From contig DDZS01000056.1 in NCBI GenBank assembly GCA_002346425.1, forward strand, positions 1 through 8,457: a DNA stretch of 8,457 bases, read 5' to 3'. This document shows, in pieces, positions 5,845 to 8,457 of this stretch. Origin of the DNA: Alphaproteobacteria bacterium UBA3002. GTDB taxonomy: Bacteria > Pseudomonadota > Alphaproteobacteria > Rickettsiales > UBA3002. Each line of letters starts with the position of its first letter. The first letter of the stretch is position 1. The notes beneath the pieces are model-generated. The model saw nothing but the letters and a program-made list of their open reading frames with translations. It had not been told where the DNA came from and ran no database searches. A program made the position numbers and the translations under genes.

Positions 5845-5958
5845 CTATAGTCCCATCGCCCAGCGGATTAGCTGCGACAATAATAACATCGTACCAAGCC
5901 CGGCGCACCACAGGCCGATAAACCAAAACCATTGCTTGCGTTTAGTAGAGGCTTTCAT
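5845..5958 (-). CDS. DUF2474-type small membrane protein of the bd oxidase operon (37 aa)
   Basis: A 37-residue frame begins at the ATG 5958-5956, inside the last codons of the subunit II gene (17-bp overlap), and ends with TAG at 5847-5845. The product begins with a basic head (KASTKRKQ, 2-9), then WFWFIGLWCAGLGTMLLL as a single membrane helix (about 10-27), then a LIRWAM tail. The WFxGLW...IR pattern at the 3' end of a cyd/cio operon matches the DUF2474 family, small single-helix proteins found with CioAB-type oxidases and thought analogous to CydX, the small accessory subunit of E. coli bd-I. I infer that it is a third subunit or assembly/stability factor. The overlap suggests translational coupling, as there is only a poor ribosome site of its own. 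Because it is so short it is easily missed by automatic annotation. Confidence 0.8.
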   Translation of the reverse strand: MKASTKRKQWFWFIGLWCAGLGTMLLLSQLIRWAMGL

Positions 5959-6964
5959 GCGAGCTTTTACCGCGGAAGACGTAATAGCTATAGGCGGTGT
6001 AACATAAGATAATCGGCAGTAGAATCACCGTGCCAATCAGCAGGATGGATTGCGATGTACTGGCCGCGGCCGCTTCTTCGAGCGTAAAGGCAAAGGGCAC
6101 AATCCACGGGTAAAGCGAAATGCCTAAGCCAATATACCCAAGCAGAAACACACCAATCGAACATAAGAATGGCCGCACTTCCGCCTCAGCCGCACCGATA
6201 TCGCGCCAGATGAGGATAAAAACGCCCAAGGTGATCAATGGGACGGGTGCGAGCAGATACAGATTCGGCGTGCTGAACCACAGCGCATAAATCCGCGGAT
6301 CGGAAATTGGCATGCTGAGCGACACGATCGCCATCGCGATCCCCACCCAGATCAACACATACCGCGCAACATCGCGCGCCCAGTCTTGCGTTTTGCCGTC
6401 GGTTTTATAAATCAGCCATGTCGCGCCGAGCAGTGCATAGCCAAACACCATCGCCACGCCGCACATCACGGCGAAGCCATGCGCCCAATCCAGCGGGCCG
6501 CCCGCATAACTGCGGCCTTCGACTTCGATGCCCATGACCATGGTGCCTAAAATCATGCCCTGCATAAACGCCGCGGTGAGTGAGCCGAAATGGAAACACG
6601 TATCCCAAATGCGGCGATCGCCCTCTCCCGCCTTAAAGCGAAATTCAAACGCCACGCCGCGCAAGATCAACCCTAGCAGCATGATGATGACCGGAATATA
6701 CACCGCGGGCATCAGAATCGCATAGGCCACGGGAAAGGCCGCGAACAACCCTCCGCCGCCCAATACCAACCAGGTCTCATTGCCATCCCAAAATGGCGCG
6801 ATCGAATTCATCATGCGGCTGCGGCATTCATGGCTGGGTGCAAACGGAAATAAGATGCCGCATCCCAGATCGAACCCATCGAGCAGTACATATAAGAAGA
6901 CCGCCGTGGCAATAAGAATGCCCCATATCAGTGGCAAGTTGAGCACGTCCGCAAAATCAAGCAT
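5942..6964 (-). CDS. cydB: Cytochrome bd-type quinol oxidase subunit II (CydB/CioB)
   Basis: This 340-residue polytopic membrane protein is subunit II of a bd-type terminal oxidase, which forms the heterodimer with subunit I in the inner membrane. It matches the family from the start: LPLIWGILIATAVFLYVLLDGFDLG, with Asp29 conserved, then FWDGNETWLVLGGG at 58-71 with Trp59/Asp60 corresponding to E. coli W57/D58, and GVAFEFRFK with the conserved Glu/Arg pattern near 105. About eight to nine hydrophobic segments follow to a short polar tail. Length is normal for the CioB-type group (about 335-340) and shorter than E. coli CydB (379). The ATG at 6964 overlaps the subunit I stop by eight bases, giving tight translational coupling, and its own 3' end overlaps the DUF2474 gene. 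Confidence 0.95.
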   Translation of the reverse strand: MLDFADVLNLPLIWGILIATAVFLYVLLDGFDLGCGILFPFAPSHECRSRMMNSIAPFWDGNETWLVLGGGGLFAAFPVAYAILMPAVYIPVIIMLLGLILRGVAFEFRFKAGEGDRRIWDTCFHFGSLTAAFMQGMILGTMVMGIEVEGRSYAGGPLDWAHGFAVMCGVAMVFGYALLGATWLIYKTDGKTQDWARDVARYVLIWVGIAMAIVSLSMPISDPRIYALWFSTPNLYLLAPVPLITLGVFILIWRDIGAAEAEVRPFLCSIGVFLLGYIGLGISLYPWIVPFAFTLEEAAAASTSQSILLIGTVILLPIILCYTAYSYYVFRGKSSHESLY

Positions 6965-8360
6965 CGGCTGGCCCTCCGGGTTCGGCGGCTTTTTTCGTGA
7001 CCGCTTCTATGATTGTTCGATCATAAAATGGTGGCCGCTCAGGATTATTGGGGCCTTTTAGTATCAGGCGAATAATATACCACGTTCCCGCACCGAAAAC
7101 GAAAATATAAGTAATCACAAACCCGAGCAACGTAATGGCCACCTGATCTGCCGCAACGGGCGAAATCGACTCTGCGGTGCGGATCACGTTATACGCTGTC
7201 CAGGGTTGCCTGCCGACCTCGGTCACGAACCACCCGGCAAGTACGGCAATGAAACCCGATGGCGTCATCGCCATGCACCAAAAACGAAAGAGCTTGGAGT
7301 CATACAGTTTGCCGCGCAGTGAGAGTATCGCCGCGCATATCCCGGTAAAAATCATTGCCATTCCAAGACCGACCATCACGCGAAAGGCCCAGAAGACAAT
7401 ATAGGCTGGCGGACGATCTTCTTTGGCCACGTCTTTTAGCCCCGGCACCACGCCATCCGGATCGCCGGTCAGCACCCAGCTCGCGCCATTGGGCACCGTA
7501 ATGCCATATTTGGTTTCTTCCGCGTCCATATCCGGCCAGCCAAACAGATAGAGCGGCTTATTGGGGCCAGTCACCCAGTTGCCTTCCATCGCCGCAACCT
7601 TCATCGGCTGATGTTCCATCGTATTCTCGCCATGCGCGTGGCCGATCAACAGCTGTATCGGCGCGACAAATACGGCCATCAGCATCGCCATCGCAAACAT
7701 GATGCGCGCTTGCGCAATCGCCCGTCCGCGCCACAGGTAAAACGCTGCCACGCCGCCCACCACAAAAGCCGTCGTCAGATAGGCCGCGGTCACCATATGG
7801 AAAAAGCGATACGGGAATGAGGGATTAAAAATAATCTCGATCCAGTCGGTGGGGAACAAGCGCCCATCCGCCGCGATCTCAAAGCCCTGCGGCGTCTGCA
7901 TCCAGCTATTGGCCGAAAGAATCCAGAAGGCAGAGATCAAGGTGCCGACCGCAACAATGCAGGTCGACGCGAAATGCATTTTCTCGCTCACCCTGCCCCA
8001 GCCGAAGAGCATGATCCCTAAGAAAGAGGCTTCAAGAAAAAAAGCAGTCAGGACTTCATAGCCCAAAAGCGGGCCGATCACATTACCGACCCGATCAGAG
8101 AAGACCGACCAATTGGTACCGAACTGATACGACATCACCACGCCGGACACGACGCCCAAACCAAAGCAGACCGCGAAAATCTTGATCCACATCTGATAAA
8201 TATCTTTGAAGACTTCTTCGCGAGTGCGCAGCCATGCTGCTTCCACGACCATCAGCCAACTGGCCAGCCCAATCGTAAATGCCGGGAAAATAATGTGAAA
8301 GGAGATCGTAAACGCAAATTGCAACCGGGCGAGGAGTACAGCGTCTAACGAATCAAGCAT
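6957..8360 (-). CDS. cydA: Cytochrome bd-type quinol oxidase subunit I, short Q-loop (CydA/CioA)
   Basis: This 467-residue protein carries the three haems of a bd-type quinol:oxygen oxidoreductase. Ligands and functional residues are in register with E. coli CydA: His22 (haem b595, E. coli H19), Glu102 and Glu110 (E99, E107), His188 and Met329 (haem b558, H186 and M393), Arg327 (R391), and quinol-site Lys254 and Glu259 (K252, E257). GWFVTEVGRQPW is at 376-387. Only 75 residues separate Lys254 from Met329 against 141 in E. coli, so this is the short Q-loop form typical of CioA, cyanide-insensitive oxidases. I chose the ATG at 8360, with AGGAAGG (8371-8365) upstream and the family's normal N-terminus. 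An in-frame extension to 8441 would read through the tRNA gene and is spurious. It is the first gene of the operon, directly downstream of tRNA-Cys. Confidence 0.95.
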   Translation of the reverse strand: MLDSLDAVLLARLQFAFTISFHIIFPAFTIGLASWLMVVEAAWLRTREEVFKDIYQMWIKIFAVCFGLGVVSGVVMSYQFGTNWSVFSDRVGNVIGPLLGYEVLTAFFLEASFLGIMLFGWGRVSEKMHFASTCIVAVGTLISAFWILSANSWMQTPQGFEIAADGRLFPTDWIEIIFNPSFPYRFFHMVTAAYLTTAFVVGGVAAFYLWRGRAIAQARIMFAMAMLMAVFVAPIQLLIGHAHGENTMEHQPMKVAAMEGNWVTGPNKPLYLFGWPDMDAEETKYGITVPNGASWVLTGDPDGVVPGLKDVAKEDRPPAYIVFWAFRVMVGLGMAMIFTGICAAILSLRGKLYDSKLFRFWCMAMTPSGFIAVLAGWFVTEVGRQPWTAYNVIRTAESISPVAADQVAITLLGFVITYIFVFGAGTWYIIRLILKGPNNPERPPFYDRTIIEAVTKKAAEPGGPADA

Positions 8361-8381
8361 CACACCTTCCTGTCTATAAGA

Positions 8382-8410
8382 CCAGCCAAAGCACGAAGTG
8401 CGAAGGCTGG
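8382..8410 (-). other. Hairpin joining the tRNA-Cys 3' end to the oxidase leader
   Basis: In the minus-strand transcript CCAGCC (8410-8405) pairs with GGCUGG (8387-8382) and an inner GCAC (8401-8398) pairs with GUGC (8394-8391), separated by symmetrical three-base internal loops and a three-base UUC loop. The hairpin includes the tRNA's own CCA end. No U-tract follows (UCUUAUAG), so it is not a standard intrinsic terminator; it could be a 3' processing structure. It lies 11 bp upstream of the cydA ribosome site. Confidence 0.55.
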
Positions 8411-8457
8411 AGGCCCGGGAGGGAATCGAACCCCCGTACAAGGATTTGCAATCCTCT
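8408..8457 (-). tRNA. tRNA-Cys (GCA), 3' part; runs off the right edge
   Basis: The last 50 bases encode, on the minus strand, positions 26 to 76 of a tRNA. The anticodon stem GAGGA/TCCTT encloses the loop TTGCAAA with anticodon GCA (Cys). The T arm GGGGG-TTCGATT-CCCTC carries the invariant TTCGA. The acceptor 3' strand CCGGGCC is followed by discriminator U, the identity base of tRNA-Cys, and an encoded CCA (8410-8408). The D arm and 5' acceptor strand lie beyond the window. Confidence 0.93.

Noticed and set aside
8361..8441. N-terminal extension of CydA to 8441
   Set aside because: The extension translates the tRNA-Cys 3' half (the familiar YGGSIPSRAS reading); the family N-terminus and a ribosome site support 8360.

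Overview
The window (about 50% G+C) looks like chromosomal DNA of an alphaproteobacterium. The main evidence is an RcdA/DUF1465-family protein, a family I know only from alphaproteobacteria, together with an alphaproteobacterial-type AddA N-terminus, a CioAB-type bd oxidase with a DUF2474 small protein, and a promoter that fits the Caulobacter housekeeping sigma consensus. I cannot name the order or genus.

Layout: (1) 1-771, minus strand: the first 257 codons of the AddA helicase-nuclease, running off the left edge. (2) 772-891: a divergent intergenic region with a GANTC (CcrM-type) site. (3) 892-1326, plus: rcdA-like adaptor gene. (4) 1328-2092, minus: an unrecognised protein with a short hydrophobic N-terminus, ending 1 bp from the rcdA stop. 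(5) 2148-2621, plus: Dps-type ferritin, followed by a bidirectional UUCG-loop terminator. (6) 2698-3351, minus: small outer-membrane beta-barrel. (7) 3495-3929, minus: UmuD-type self-cleaving protein with no umuC beside it and possibly a leaderless transcript. (8) 3982-4064: an 83-bp inverted repeat built from two related GTCATCC hairpins. (9) 4071-4928, minus: MscS channel. (10) 5082-5843, plus: SapC-family protein, ending 1 bp from the next gene. (11) 5845-8360, minus: bd-type quinol oxidase operon, subunit I (short Q-loop, CioA-like), subunit II and a 37-aa DUF2474 protein, each overlapping the next. (12) 8408-8457, minus: 3' part of tRNA-Cys(GCA), running off the right edge and lying just upstream of the oxidase operon.

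Functionally this is mostly core stress and housekeeping content: recombinational repair (AddA), damage response (UmuD), cell-cycle proteolysis (RcdA), oxidative and iron protection (Dps), osmotic protection (MscS) and a high-affinity or cyanide-tolerant terminal oxidase (CydAB). I see no phage, CRISPR, toxin-antitoxin or defence island and no clear novel multi-gene system. The most interesting items are the orphan, possibly leaderless umuD beside a repeat element, addA without addB upstream, the 37-aa oxidase protein, the tRNA-Cys/oxidase junction hairpin and the unrecognised protein between rcdA and dps.
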